Below, one piece after another: positions 15,633-23,726 of a stretch of DNA of 64,000 bases (position 1 is the first letter of the stretch; every line of letters begins with the position of its first letter). The DNA comes from Patescibacteria group bacterium (lineage in GTDB: Bacteria; Patescibacteriota; Gracilibacteria; Peribacterales; Peribacteraceae), in the NCBI GenBank assembly GCA_018814875.1, contig JAHIYH010000040.1, forward strand, positions 1-64,000, written 5' to 3'. Position numbers and translations under genes: made by a program. Below the pieces are notes generated by a model. The model did not search any database. It saw only the letters and a list, made by a program, of their open reading frames with translations, and had not been told where the DNA came from.

Positions 15633-15713
15633 TCAGTCTACATCACCGTGGTTGGAGTGCGGTTTCATCAAAGCTATGCGTTCTTCCTTCGTCATTTCCC
15701 TGACATACGCCAT
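15633..15713 (-). CDS. Leader copy B small ORF (MAYVREMTK), uncertain
   Basis: A 26-residue ORF, MAYVREMTKEERIALMKPHS then NHGDVD, starting at ATG 15713. The upstream region aligns with copies A and C and keeps a TTGGTA / 17 bp / TATTAC promoter, but the Shine-Dalgarno has decayed to ggtgaactgg. Likely a remnant of a gene start. Confidence 0.35.
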   Translation of the reverse strand: MAYVREMTKEERIALMKPHSNHGDVD

Positions 15714-15734
15714 TTTCCAGTTCACCAAGATCAC

Positions 15735-15763
15735 GTAATATCGTTTACACCCCGTGCTACCAA
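15735..15763 (-). promoter_or_regulatory. Promoter of leader copy B
   Basis: TTGGTA (15758-15763), 17-nt spacer, TATTAC (15735-15740) on the minus strand, aligned with copies A and C. Confidence 0.45.
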
Positions 15764-15809
15764 CCTCCGCAGGAGGTTGCCCGCCGTAGCCTTGGCGGAG
15801 GCGGGCTTT
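15759..15809. repeat. Double-hairpin repeat, copy 2
   Basis: Second near-identical copy of 13826-13876, in the same orientation and again directly beside a leader-copy promoter. It overlaps the -35 region of leader copy B. Confidence 0.9.
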
Positions 15810-15824
15810 CTTAACTTCTCATCG

Positions 15825-16796
15825 ATGAAAAAACCCGAGCCCAAATTGCATCATTTCCTTCCGCAAAATTGTTACTTCAATGCGTTTGCTGCACCGGAAT
15901 TGTTAAATAACAAGTTAGCAATATGGGTACATACAGCCAATCAACAACCCCTGTGCCAGCAGATAGAAAAGACGGGAGCAATAAAAGAGATATATTCGAT
16001 TCGTGATGTGCATGTAAGATTCAACCGGGAATTGGAAAATATACTTGAGCGCATAGAAAGCAAATTGGCACCAATCATAAAAAAACTTATTAAGCAGAAA
16101 TCCGATGATGACTTTTCCTACTTAGAGAAAGAGGCCATTGCAACGTTTGTAGCCATGATGAAAGTACGAACTCCTTGGCATAAGGGATTGCTGACTGATG
16201 TTTTTAGTAAACTGAGGCAAGTTATTGCACTACGAAAGACTAACGAGAATCCAACTGGCATTTTAGAGAAAATTGTCGACAAGGATCATGCTTCTAAATT
16301 ACGGTGCGACACCGAGAGCATATCGGATGAAAAGCTGAGCAATTTCGAAGATTTTCTATCTATCAATAATCCCTTTTCACACAGCCTCTTGAGCCAGCTA
16401 AAAATCAACGCAAAAATTATTTATGAGCAAATGCAATGGGGATTTACCCTGTCACATCCTGAAATCCCTTTTATTACATGCGACAATCCGGTCGCCTGTT
16501 GTAGAGAAGATCATACACAGGTAGGAGTCGGATTGGCATTTCCGGATGTCACGATTTACTTTGCAGTTAGCCCAAAAATTGCATTCTACGGATACAAGGA
16601 TCCTACTATTGGAGTTCATCGATCAATCCCAACTCCTGTTACACAATTGAACAAGGAAGAAACGCAACTATTCAATTCAAGAACTGCAATCAGCGCATCG
16701 AAGTATCTGTATTCTGCTGACAGAGATATTGATTCAAAGTTGCAGACCATCTTGGATAAGAAATCTGCACTCGGGTTATTTAGTTGGCAGCGTTAA
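15825..16796 (+). CDS. DUF4238 domain protein
   Basis: DUF4238 proteins are of unknown function and common in accessory and defence-rich regions. The 323-residue product starts MKKPEPKLHHFLPQNCYFNA, where the HHFLPQ-YF-A pattern is the family's N-terminal signature. The C-terminal FITCDNPVACC segment corresponds to the conserved T/S-DNPV motif. The longer track ORF start lies in repeat sequence, so I use ATG 15825 right after the double-hairpin repeat. It is the last gene before the 18-bp tRNA copy at 16943. Confidence 0.8.
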   Translation: MKKPEPKLHHFLPQNCYFNAFAAPELLNNKLAIWVHTANQQPLCQQIEKTGAIKEIYSIRDVHVRFNRELENILERIESKLAPIIKKLIKQKSDDDFSYLEKEAIATFVAMMKVRTPWHKGLLTDVFSKLRQVIALRKTNENPTGILEKIVDKDHASKLRCDTESISDEKLSNFEDFLSINNPFSHSLLSQLKINAKIIYEQMQWGFTLSHPEIPFITCDNPVACCREDHTQVGVGLAFPDVTIYFAVSPKIAFYGYKDPTIGVHRSIPTPVTQLNKEETQLFNSRTAISASKYLYSADRDIDSKLQTILDKKSALGLFSWQR

Positions 16797-16942
16797 TTTT
16801 CTAGTCGGTGGTAGTCGCTTTTCGACAACAAGAAGATATGATCTCTGGTGACCCTTCCCACCAGAATAAGATGACTTCCAAAAACACTTTTAGAATGTGT
16901 TATCTGCGAACTGGCACAGATGCGACGAAGCTCGCGAAGCCG

Positions 16943-16960
16943 ATCCAGCCCGTGGCACCA
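16943..16960. repeat. Direct repeat copy 2 (tRNA-CAU 3' end)
   Basis: Exact 18-nt copy of the 3' end of the CAU tRNA, including CCA, preceded by unrelated sequence. It marks the likely right boundary of the 12994-16960 island. Confidence 0.75.
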
Positions 16961-17019
16961 ATCACAGTGTCCAATTCCTAGCATTTTGTTTGGCCATGAT
17001 GCAGATGTAGTATCTATAC

Positions 17020-17400
17020 ATGAACTACGAAGGAGTCATCATTGAGGAAAGCCTGAAAGATACTTCCGTTCTCAAAGACACGACGATCGTTTCAACGAAG
17101 GTCGAACCTGTTATCGAGGAACACAAGACGCCCTGGCTCAAACAGTGGACTCTGCACACCGTTGAAATCCCTGAAGCCGATGCCGAGGTTGTTGCGGGAA
17201 AAATCAGTCATGCACTTGAAACAAGAGATAGCTGGTATGCAGACTTCAAGAACGATCGTACTCATTTCATCATTTTTCGAGATAGGGTTTTCAAAGTCGA
17301 TAGAGCAAAAAAAGAGGAATACGACGCGGCGACAAAATATGGAATCGCACAGGGTATTCCAGCATACCAAGTAGATTTTTCACCTCACATACAAGAATGA
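17020..17400 (+). CDS. Conserved hypothetical protein, 126 aa
   Basis: Soluble protein with an acidic N-terminus (MNYEGVIIEESLKDTSVLKD) and a compact C-terminal half containing WYADFKNDRTHFIIFRDRVF and KYGIAQGIPAYQVDF. That second half looks like a small conserved domain of aromatic-rich strands; I cannot name a function. A TAGTAT box exactly 6 nt before the ATG supports the start. It is the first gene after the island's right boundary. Its last 20 nt overlap a small antisense ORF (leader copy C). Confidence 0.8.
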   Translation: MNYEGVIIEESLKDTSVLKDTTIVSTKVEPVIEEHKTPWLKQWTLHTVEIPEADAEVVAGKISHALETRDSWYADFKNDRTHFIIFRDRVFKVDRAKKEEYDAATKYGIAQGIPAYQVDFSPHIQE

Positions 17401-17457
17401 GTTCGTTGAGCGGAAAAGAGCAAGTTCTTTGTTTGTCATAGCTCTCACTGAACCCAT
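17380..17457 (-). CDS. Leader copy C small ORF (MGSVRAMTN), uncertain
   Basis: A 25-residue ORF starting MGSVRAMTNKELALFRSTNS. It has ggaggtgagt just before the ATG and a TTGGTC / 17 bp / TCATAT promoter, aligned with copy A over about 75 nt. It overlaps the 3' end of the 17020 gene. Either a real short peptide or the remaining 5' end of a lost gene. Confidence 0.4.
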   Translation of the reverse strand: MGSVRAMTNKELALFRSTNSFLYVR

Positions 17458-17478
17458 ACTCACCTCCATCACAACCAA

Positions 17479-17507
17479 ATATGATTTTTTAGTCCCTGTT
17501 TGACCAA
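17479..17507 (-). promoter_or_regulatory. Promoter of leader copy C
   Basis: TTGGTC (17502-17507), 17-nt spacer, TCATAT (17479-17484) on the minus strand, followed by a ggaggtga ribosome site. Confidence 0.55.
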
Positions 17508-17526
17508 AGCACAACACATCAACCTA

Positions 17527-17790
17527 CTAAACCCTTCCAATCCAGCTAGGCCAATCAACATTTTTCAACGTTGGAACGTACATCTGGCGAGAAGGAACTA
17601 AAACCCTCTTTCCATCCAAGCCACCAATCCACGATGGCCACATTTCCTTTCCTAATAATATTGGCATTAACTTCTGAGGAACCCTATATCCACTCGTAAC
17701 ATCTTCGATAAAGTATGCCGAAGCTATAGGAGTTGCACTCAGTAGTGTTGCAATAGATGCACCAGCAACAAGAAATCTTTTGAGAATCAT
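17527..17790 (-). CDS. Small secreted protein with WPSWIG repeats
   Basis: The 87-residue product has a signal peptide (MILKRFLVAGASIATLLSAT, cleavage likely after ASA) and a short mature part with the motif WPSWIG twice, in EMWPSWIGGLDGKRVLVPS and at the C-terminus VDWPSWIGRV. I do not recognise the family. Aromatic twin motifs suggest carbohydrate or wall binding, but this is speculation. No clear Shine-Dalgarno or TANNNT box is visible upstream. Confidence 0.6.
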   Translation of the reverse strand: MILKRFLVAGASIATLLSATPIASAYFIEDVTSGYRVPQKLMPILLGKEMWPSWIGGLDGKRVLVPSRQMYVPTLKNVDWPSWIGRV

Positions 17791-18022
17791 AAATTTGGGG
17801 GAAGAACGCCAAAATGATACTTATTCTTGTCATACATTGTCCATGCTTTTGTGCGTTATTGTCCCCTGTTAAAGCAAAATATTCCCAAGTAAAGAGGCTT
17901 TAAGTGTATTGAGGCTGATATACTCGTCTTATGCAGACTCTTCTTTGCTTACATGGGCTTGCCCCGCACTTCTCGCCGCAGCAAGATAGTGCGCACTGTT
18001 TGTTTTTCTTTATTTCTGAATA

Positions 18023-18748
18023 ATGAAAATTGTTCTACTTTGCCTTCATGGGTGGGGCGGCTCCAAAGAATCGTTCACAGAGCTTCGCCAAGCCCTCCAA
18101 GGTAGTGATATCGAAATTCTTACACCAGACCTTCCTGGTTTTGGGGCAGAACCTGAGCCTGATCGTCCGTGGACCGTGGATGATTATGCAAAGTGGATTG
18201 AGAATTGGCTAGAAGCTAGAAGCTATAAGCTAGAAGCTATATCAATTATTGCCCATTCTCATGGCGGTCGAATCGCCATCAAACTAGCCCAGAGAGGAAA
18301 TTTGAACATTGATCATCTCTATCTCTGTGCAGCCGCCGGAATCAAAAGGAAGAAACATCTAAAAAGATCTATAGGACTAACATTCGCCAAAGTCGGGAAT
18401 ACAATCCTCTCCATTCCCGGATTACATCTACTCAAACCTGTCGGGAAAAAAGTTCTATACAAAATTCTACGTGTTCATGACTACGAACGTGCTTCTCAAC
18501 TTATGCAAAAGACACTACAAAATGTTACAAATGAAGATCTACGACCTTTACTCTCTAACATTACTATTCCCACTGATATTTTCTGGGGAGAAGATGATAC
18601 TATGACCCCTATTGAAGACGCACACATCATGCATGAAGCAATTAAAGGAAGCTCTTTGCATACTTACCCCGGAGTGCGCCATGGAGTACACAGGGATAAA
18701 GCTAGAGAGATTGCAGAAGTTATTATAAAAAGTCTGAACCACGGATAA
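18023..18748 (+). CDS. Alpha/beta hydrolase
   Basis: A 241-residue cytoplasmic hydrolase. The oxyanion region LCLHGWGGS is near the start, the nucleophile elbow AHSHGG near residue 80, the acid in FWGEDDTMTP near residue 190 and the catalytic His in GVRHGVHRD, so the triad is complete. An in-frame word repeat ctagaagctagaagct (18208-18240) adds WLEARSYKLEA before the nucleophile. The last codons and the TAA stop lie inside the left arm of the 18732-18850 inverted-repeat element. Substrate unknown; it heads the cell-wall gene block. Confidence 0.92.
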   Translation: MKIVLLCLHGWGGSKESFTELRQALQGSDIEILTPDLPGFGAEPEPDRPWTVDDYAKWIENWLEARSYKLEAISIIAHSHGGRIAIKLAQRGNLNIDHLYLCAAAGIKRKKHLKRSIGLTFAKVGNTILSIPGLHLLKPVGKKVLYKILRVHDYERASQLMQKTLQNVTNEDLRPLLSNITIPTDIFWGEDDTMTPIEDAHIMHEAIKGSSLHTYPGVRHGVHRDKAREIAEVIIKSLNHG

Positions 18749-18850
18749 CACGGATTGCACAGATTACACGGATTACTTTCACCTATATACAATATTATTT
18801 AAACATTTATATGCGAAATCCGTGTAATATGCGTAATCTGTGGTTCAGAC
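18732..18850. mobile_element. Gene-less inverted-repeat element related to the GxxExxY cassette
   Basis: Starts gtctgaaccacggataacac and ends with gtaatctgtggttcagac, the same terminal sequence as the 1882-2422 cassette. Inside are further gattacacggatt copies and a ttatatgcgaaatccgtgta segment that aligns with ttatacatgaaatctgtgta of the cassette. It has no coding capacity, like a MITE derived from the larger cassette. Confidence 0.7.
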
Positions 18851-18875
18851 ATTATAAGCTACAATTAAGACATCC

Positions 18876-20483
18876 ATGAATCCCTTATTTCTCGCCTTCC
18901 TCACTACTGCGGCCTCGCTTTCGCCACTCATAACGTTTGCTTCTCTCTGGCAAATCAAAGAATGGCGTATCGATAGGCTTCGTGAGCATTTAAGAAGCGA
19001 AGGAATATTAAGACAACTTTTTGGAGTAACAAGACCCGCATTCCTTGGTTTCTTTGGATTCCTTGGTTTCTTTGGATTCCTTTCCAGAGACTTGTGGCCC
19101 ATCACAACACTTGCTGTATACATTGCAATCAGCGCACTCCAAATCATTCTACATCGCCATCCAAAACCAGTCTGGACAAAAAAGGCTCTGACTCTTATTG
19201 GCACAGCAATTCTACTCACGTTTGTTACAAGCTTTTACAACTGTCAACTGCCTGTCCTGCTTGCACTGAGCAGCATCGAAGTGAGCGTAATCGAAGGGTC
19301 AACTGTCAACTGTCAACTGTCAACTGTCATCATTCCTCTCTTGCAACCGTTCTTCTTATTCATGGCCTGGATCCTCTGGTCACCATTAGATAAATATCTC
19401 AAAGCTCGCATTATGTATCGCGCACAACAACTACGTGCAAGCCGTTCAAATCTAACTGTGATTGGCATCACAGGAAGCGTAGGTAAGAGTACAACTAAAG
19501 AACTGCTCACGCATGTACTAGCAGATAAGCAGCCGCTCACAACTCCAGATCATGTAAATACAGAAATGGGCGTATCAAAATGGATTATCTCTACACTACC
19601 AAAAAATCCAGATTCTCAGATCATGATAGTAGAAATGGGAGCATATCAGGCAGGTGAGATTGCAATTTTGTGCAGCATCACTCAGCCAACAATAGGGGTG
19701 GTTACATTCATTGGAACACAGCACATAGCACTATTCGGTTCTCAGGAAGCTCTTTGCCAGGCAAAGGGGGAGCTGGTTGCGTCACTGCCTGATGATGGTA
19801 ATGCATTTCTTAACATGGACAGCTCACTCTGTAGCGGATTGAAGGAGATGTGCGAATGTCATATCACTACTGTCGGAACAGGAGGGGTATCAGACATTGA
19901 AGCATTTGATATAGAGGAAACTTCACACGGAATCACATTCCGCATAAGTGATACAACATTCTCTGTCCCACTTCATGGAACACACAATGTAACTAATGTG
20001 CTACTAGCAATTGCAGTAGCAGAGAAGCTTGGAATGAATCGGTCAGAAATTTCAGAAAAACTTAAAAGTTATCGCCCAGCACAACACACATTTTCCGTTC
20101 GTGAAGAAAATGAAGTCACAATCCTCGATGATACTCACAATTCAAGCCAAGCCAGCTTTAAAGCAGCAATCACTTGGGCCAAATCGCAACCTGCTAAGCA
20201 CAAGATTCTACTCACAAGTGGTTTGATAGAGCTGGGTGAAGTTCAGGACAGAACGCACACGGAACTTGGCACACTTTCTGCCGGCATATTTGACCGCGTT
20301 GTATTTACTCACAAGAAAAGTGCACGTAGTTTTGCACGAGGATATGGACAAGACGTAGAAATTTTTACAAAACATGTTGAAAAAATTGAATCAGACTCAC
20401 TATTGGTTTGTGTAGGAAGAATGTCGCAAACTACGATCAAATTATTACTTCCACAAACAAAAACCAGCCAACCATCAAACTAG
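18876..20483 (+). CDS. murF: MurF-like ligase with N-terminal membrane domain
   Basis: MurF adds D-Ala-D-Ala to the UDP-MurNAc tripeptide. The 535-residue protein has several N-terminal hydrophobic segments (residues ~1-180) before a Mur ligase core with ATP loop GITGSVGKSTTKE (~195-207), MIVEMGAYQAGEI and LDDTHNSSQAS. The membrane extension could tie the reaction to the membrane. Three repeat families are inserted in frame in the extension: ttccttggtttctttgga twice (19041-19080, FLGFFGFLGFFGF), a ctgagcagcatcgaag type (19261-19300) and gtcaactgtcaactg (19298-19328). A TACAAT box lies 10 nt before the ATG. Confidence 0.88.
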   Translation: MNPLFLAFLTTAASLSPLITFASLWQIKEWRIDRLREHLRSEGILRQLFGVTRPAFLGFFGFLGFFGFLSRDLWPITTLAVYIAISALQIILHRHPKPVWTKKALTLIGTAILLTFVTSFYNCQLPVLLALSSIEVSVIEGSTVNCQLSTVIIPLLQPFFLFMAWILWSPLDKYLKARIMYRAQQLRASRSNLTVIGITGSVGKSTTKELLTHVLADKQPLTTPDHVNTEMGVSKWIISTLPKNPDSQIMIVEMGAYQAGEIAILCSITQPTIGVVTFIGTQHIALFGSQEALCQAKGELVASLPDDGNAFLNMDSSLCSGLKEMCECHITTVGTGGVSDIEAFDIEETSHGITFRISDTTFSVPLHGTHNVTNVLLAIAVAEKLGMNRSEISEKLKSYRPAQHTFSVREENEVTILDDTHNSSQASFKAAITWAKSQPAKHKILLTSGLIELGEVQDRTHTELGTLSAGIFDRVVFTHKKSARSFARGYGQDVEIFTKHVEKIESDSLLVCVGRMSQTTIKLLLPQTKTSQPSN

Positions 20484-20583
20484 TAAGATATTTCTTCTGG
20501 TAGTTTTGGCTTTACAAATAACTCGAATGCTCATCTCCCCCATCCATCACACATTTGCCCCACACGTTAACATTCATTACATA

Positions 20584-21762
20584 ATGAGAGCGTTTTTGAT
20601 ACTGCTCGCACCGTGGAAGTGGCGCTCAGGTAACAGTTTAAAACTCCTATCACAAGAGCTTGAACAGAGACTAAACGCAGATGCTTACCTCTTTGCCTCT
20701 GGGCGTGAGGCGCTCTGTGCTCTTCTACGCACTCTTGAGCTACGCAATGGTGAAGAAGTGATAGTTCAAGGCTACACATGCGTTGCAGTCTCCAATGCCA
20801 TCCACACCGCAGGTGGTGTGCCAATCTACGCAGACATAGATCGCGAAACTCTGAACATGACTGTTGAATCGGTCGATGAAATGATTACTCAGAGAACCAA
20901 AGCAATCATCTGCCAACACACCTTTGGTATTCCATCACCTACAAAAGAGCTCAAAGAATTATGCACAAAAAAGAATCTCCTTTTGATCGAAGATTGTGCA
21001 CACATTATTCCGGATAAAGACGGACCTGAACAGATTGGTAAACATGGTGACTTCATCTTCTACAGCTTTGGACGTGACAAAGCAGTATCCGGCATCACAG
21101 GAGGAGCACTCTTCTCCAGAAAGAGTGATGTTTCACTCAAACTGAACGAAGAATACAAACACACGACCACATTAAGTTACTTCATCATTCTCCGTTATCT
21201 TACTTATCCATTTGTGTACGCCATCGCAAAACCATTTTATGGGCTCTTCATAGGAAAAGCTTTCCTCTATCTTCTCAAGAAAATCAAATGGATGGTTCCG
21301 GTTCTAACAAAACAAGAAAAAGAAGGACATCAGTCCCCTATTGCACATCAACTTCCAAACGCTTTAGCATTTTTGATAATCGGACAGTTCAAACGTTTAA
21401 ATATAATTAATGATCACCGCCGAAAACTGACTAAGTTCTATTTGGAAGAAGGCAAGAAGCATAATTGGCCAGTTCCTGATGGAATTAAATCTGACATGCC
21501 ACTCCAAAAGTTCCCGCTCTTTGTCCGAAACGCAGGAGACATTCGAGCTCAACTCAAGAAGAAGAATATTCACTTAGATGACGGATGGACCGGCTGTGTG
21601 GTCTGCCCTTCTACTATTTATCTGGATCCTACGAATTATGTCCCCGGAAGCGATCCTGAGGCAGAATCCGCTTGTGAGCAGATTTTGTCTTTGCCTACTC
21701 ATCCAACGATGTCGATGAAACAAGCTAAGGAAATGTCTAGACAACTTAACAGGCTATTGTAG
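20584..21762 (+). CDS. DegT/DnrJ/EryC1/StrS-type aminotransferase
   Basis: PLP-dependent sugar aminotransferase family. The protein has FASGREALCALLRTL, the segment QGYTCVAVSNAIHTAGGVPIY, LIEDCAHIIPD with the cofactor-contacting Asp, and SFGRDKAVSGITGG with the likely Schiff-base Lys. About 392 residues from ATG 20584. The track start at 20506 is a TTG; 20530 is another ATG; none has a strong signal, so the start is tentative. It lies between murF and femX, suggesting a role in wall or surface sugar modification. Confidence 0.88.
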   Translation: MRAFLILLAPWKWRSGNSLKLLSQELEQRLNADAYLFASGREALCALLRTLELRNGEEVIVQGYTCVAVSNAIHTAGGVPIYADIDRETLNMTVESVDEMITQRTKAIICQHTFGIPSPTKELKELCTKKNLLLIEDCAHIIPDKDGPEQIGKHGDFIFYSFGRDKAVSGITGGALFSRKSDVSLKLNEEYKHTTTLSYFIILRYLTYPFVYAIAKPFYGLFIGKAFLYLLKKIKWMVPVLTKQEKEGHQSPIAHQLPNALAFLIIGQFKRLNIINDHRRKLTKFYLEEGKKHNWPVPDGIKSDMPLQKFPLFVRNAGDIRAQLKKKNIHLDDGWTGCVVCPSTIYLDPTNYVPGSDPEAESACEQILSLPTHPTMSMKQAKEMSRQLNRLL

Positions 21763-21777
21763 AATTCATACTCACAA

Positions 21778-22023
21778 ATGTTTTCCAAAGAACTACCCCC
21801 ATTGGGCATCGAAAGTTCTACAATAGAAACTGTAGTTGAAGACCTATTAGATGGAATTGCTTTTGTCCAAGAAGATCAACGACAACAAACAATAAATCTA
21901 TTAAGAAATTGCTTATTACCCATGTTCAATAGAAGTAACGGTGCATTAGCAGAGGAACTATCTTTGCTTTTGAGTAGAGTTGAGGCAAAAGGTTCACAGA
22001 CTATTCAGCCTTTAGTAAGGTAA
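21778..22023 (+). CDS. Hypothetical protein, 81 aa
   Basis: Unrecognised soluble helical protein (MFSKELPPLGIESSTIETVV start; QQTINLLRNCLLPMFNRSNG in the middle). It is 15 nt after the aminotransferase gene and 10 nt before femX, reading the same way, so it belongs to the same transcript. A CATACT box is 5 nt before the ATG. Confidence 0.65.
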   Translation: MFSKELPPLGIESSTIETVVEDLLDGIAFVQEDQRQQTINLLRNCLLPMFNRSNGALAEELSLLLSRVEAKGSQTIQPLVR

Positions 22024-22033
22024 ACTACTTTCA

Positions 22034-23122
22034 ATGAAAATCTACCAAGCCACAGACAGCCAAGAATGGGATGAGTTCCTTGCATCTCAACCCTATTCCC
22101 CCTTCCTCCAAAGCTGGACAATGGGAGAGGTGTACCGTGACATTGGCGAAGAGTCGGTGCGATTGGAAATGAGAGACGGAAATGAGATAAAAGGAATCTG
22201 CCAAGCGATTGTGGTGAATGCGAAACGAGGGAAGCATTTGGCTGTTCCTTATGGACCTGTTTTGACAATCAACAATCAACAATCAACAATCAACTGTCTC
22301 CTTGAAGAACTAAAAAAAACAGCAAAAGATCACGATTGTTCATTCATTCGTTTAAGTCCTTTTTGGTCTAGAACTACGCCAAGAATCGAAGGAACTAAGC
22401 CTTCCCCGCTTCACCTACTTGCAGAACATATCTGGTATCTACCATTAGCCACCACAGATGCCTGCCAATCAAAACAGAGCTCCCCTCTCCCTGTGGGAGA
22501 GGGGTCGGGGGAGAGGGCAAACAAAACAACATACAAAACAGAAGATGAACTAATGAAGAACATGCGCCAAAATCACAGAAATCTAATTCGACGTGCAACA
22601 AAAGAAGGTGTGGAAGTTGTTGCGTCCCAGAATCCCACTGAAGACATCAAAGAATTCTTCCGCTTATACGACGAAACCAGAAAGCGTCATCACTTTGTCC
22701 CCTATCCAAATAACTTCATCACTTCGCAGCTCAAACACTTCTCTACTCGCAATGAAGCAACTCTCTACCTAGCAAAATATCAAAATGAAGTGATAGCAGC
22801 ATCCGTCCACATGCACTTTGGAGGCGAGACTAGCTATCACCACGGAGCAAGCACTCACAAGTATCCTAAAATCCCTGCAAGTTACCTGTTGCAATGGACT
22901 GCAATTAAGGATGCCATGAAGCGTGGCGACCATATGTACAACTTCTGGGGTATTGCCCCCGAAGGTGCTAAAAAACACCCCTTCCACGGTGTAACACTCT
23001 TTAAAACAGGATTTGGAGGAGAGGTGATGGAACTCCAACACTGCTCCGATCTACCGCTCAGGCCTGCTTACTACGCAACACGTGCGTTTGAGACTTGGAG
23101 AAAGTGGAGACGGGGATTCTGA
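22034..23122 (+). CDS. FemAB/FemX-type peptidyltransferase
   Basis: Fem proteins use aminoacyl-tRNA to add residues to peptidoglycan precursors. The 362-residue product shows the two GNAT-like halves: FLQSWTMGEVYRD and IRLSPFW in the first, RRATKEGVEVV, FRLYDETRKRHHFVPY and YNFWGIAPEGAKKHPFHGVT in the second. Two in-frame repeats sit in loops: caatcaacaatcaacaatca (22264-22295) and ctcccctctccctgtgggag with gaggggtcgggggagaggg (22480-22518, residues SPLPVGEGSGERA). A TAAACT box lies 7 nt before the ATG. Context with murF supports a wall role. Confidence 0.9.
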   Translation: MKIYQATDSQEWDEFLASQPYSPFLQSWTMGEVYRDIGEESVRLEMRDGNEIKGICQAIVVNAKRGKHLAVPYGPVLTINNQQSTINCLLEELKKTAKDHDCSFIRLSPFWSRTTPRIEGTKPSPLHLLAEHIWYLPLATTDACQSKQSSPLPVGEGSGERANKTTYKTEDELMKNMRQNHRNLIRRATKEGVEVVASQNPTEDIKEFFRLYDETRKRHHFVPYPNNFITSQLKHFSTRNEATLYLAKYQNEVIAASVHMHFGGETSYHHGASTHKYPKIPASYLLQWTAIKDAMKRGDHMYNFWGIAPEGAKKHPFHGVTLFKTGFGGEVMELQHCSDLPLRPAYYATRAFETWRKWRRGF

Positions 23123-23212
23123 GTAAACCTAAGAATCCTAAGAAACCAAGGAATTCAGTTTTCTTTCGACCTTTGGATTCTTTGGATTCTTCGGTTTACT
23201 TGGTTTATTCAG
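23123..23212. repeat. Word array: aatcctaagaaacc / tttggattctttggattc
   Basis: acctaagaatcctaagaaac words followed by reverse-complement ggattctttggattcttcgg. It follows the femX stop. The same ttggattc words are inside murF at 19041-19080. Confidence 0.8.
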
Positions 23213-23234
23213 ATTCTTACAATACACTACCGAC

Positions 23235-23525
23235 ATGTATAAAGAAGTCCCACCAAAGACAATCGAAGAAAAACTCGACGTAATCATAGATCATCTCGAA
23301 GCAATGGATCACCGCGACAGGCTCCGCACTATAGGAGGAACTATAAAAGGAATGATTTCCATGATCCCTATCATCATCTTGGTTGGGAGCATGTGGTACT
23401 TTTACAAGTATGGAGACCAACTACTAGAAAAAATTGCACAGCAAGCAGCCAAGCAGGCAGCAATTGTTACAGAACAAAAAGGGAGCGCTGTTATTCAGAA
23501 ATTTGAGGATTTGATGGGTAGATAG
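23235..23525 (+). CDS. Small membrane protein, 96 aa
   Basis: One transmembrane segment (MISMIPIIILVGSMWYFYKY) is flanked by an N-terminal acidic coiled-coil-like helix (MYKEVPPKTIEEKLDVIIDH) and an Ala/Gln-rich C-terminal helix (LEKIAQQAAKQAAIVTEQKG). Function unknown; resembles small single-pass proteins of unknown role found in CPR genomes. TACACT is exactly 6 nt before the ATG, supporting the start. Confidence 0.75.
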   Translation: MYKEVPPKTIEEKLDVIIDHLEAMDHRDRLRTIGGTIKGMISMIPIIILVGSMWYFYKYGDQLLEKIAQQAAKQAAIVTEQKGSAVIQKFEDLMGR

Positions 23526-23535
23526 ACACGAAATG

Positions 23536-23726
23536 TCCAGTTACTAGTTTTTAGTTTCTGGTTACTAGTTCATTTGATCAAAGCTATTGCAAAACAATCA
23601 GCTACAAGCACGCAGCAACTCTGCCGCAGAGCTACTTCGTTCCATTAGCAACTCATAACCAAAAACTAGCCAACCAGTAACCAGTAACCATCCAACCAGC
23701 CAACCAAAAACCAATAAACCTATTCC
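23536..23726. repeat. Word array: tagtttttagtttctggtta / aaccagtaaccagtaaccat
   Basis: Left arm of ctagttttta words, a loop of about 70 nt, right arm of ccaaccagtaaccag words to 23726. The right arm forms the 3' end of the convergent lipoprotein gene region. Confidence 0.85.

Noticed and set aside
12994-16960. Prophage or ICE
   Set aside because: No integrase, capsid, portal, relaxase or replication gene is visible; only an att-like duplication supports mobility.
16793-16984. 63-aa ORF MLGIGHCDWCHGLDR
   Set aside because: Covers the tRNA 3'-end copy and has no supported start; considered non-coding.
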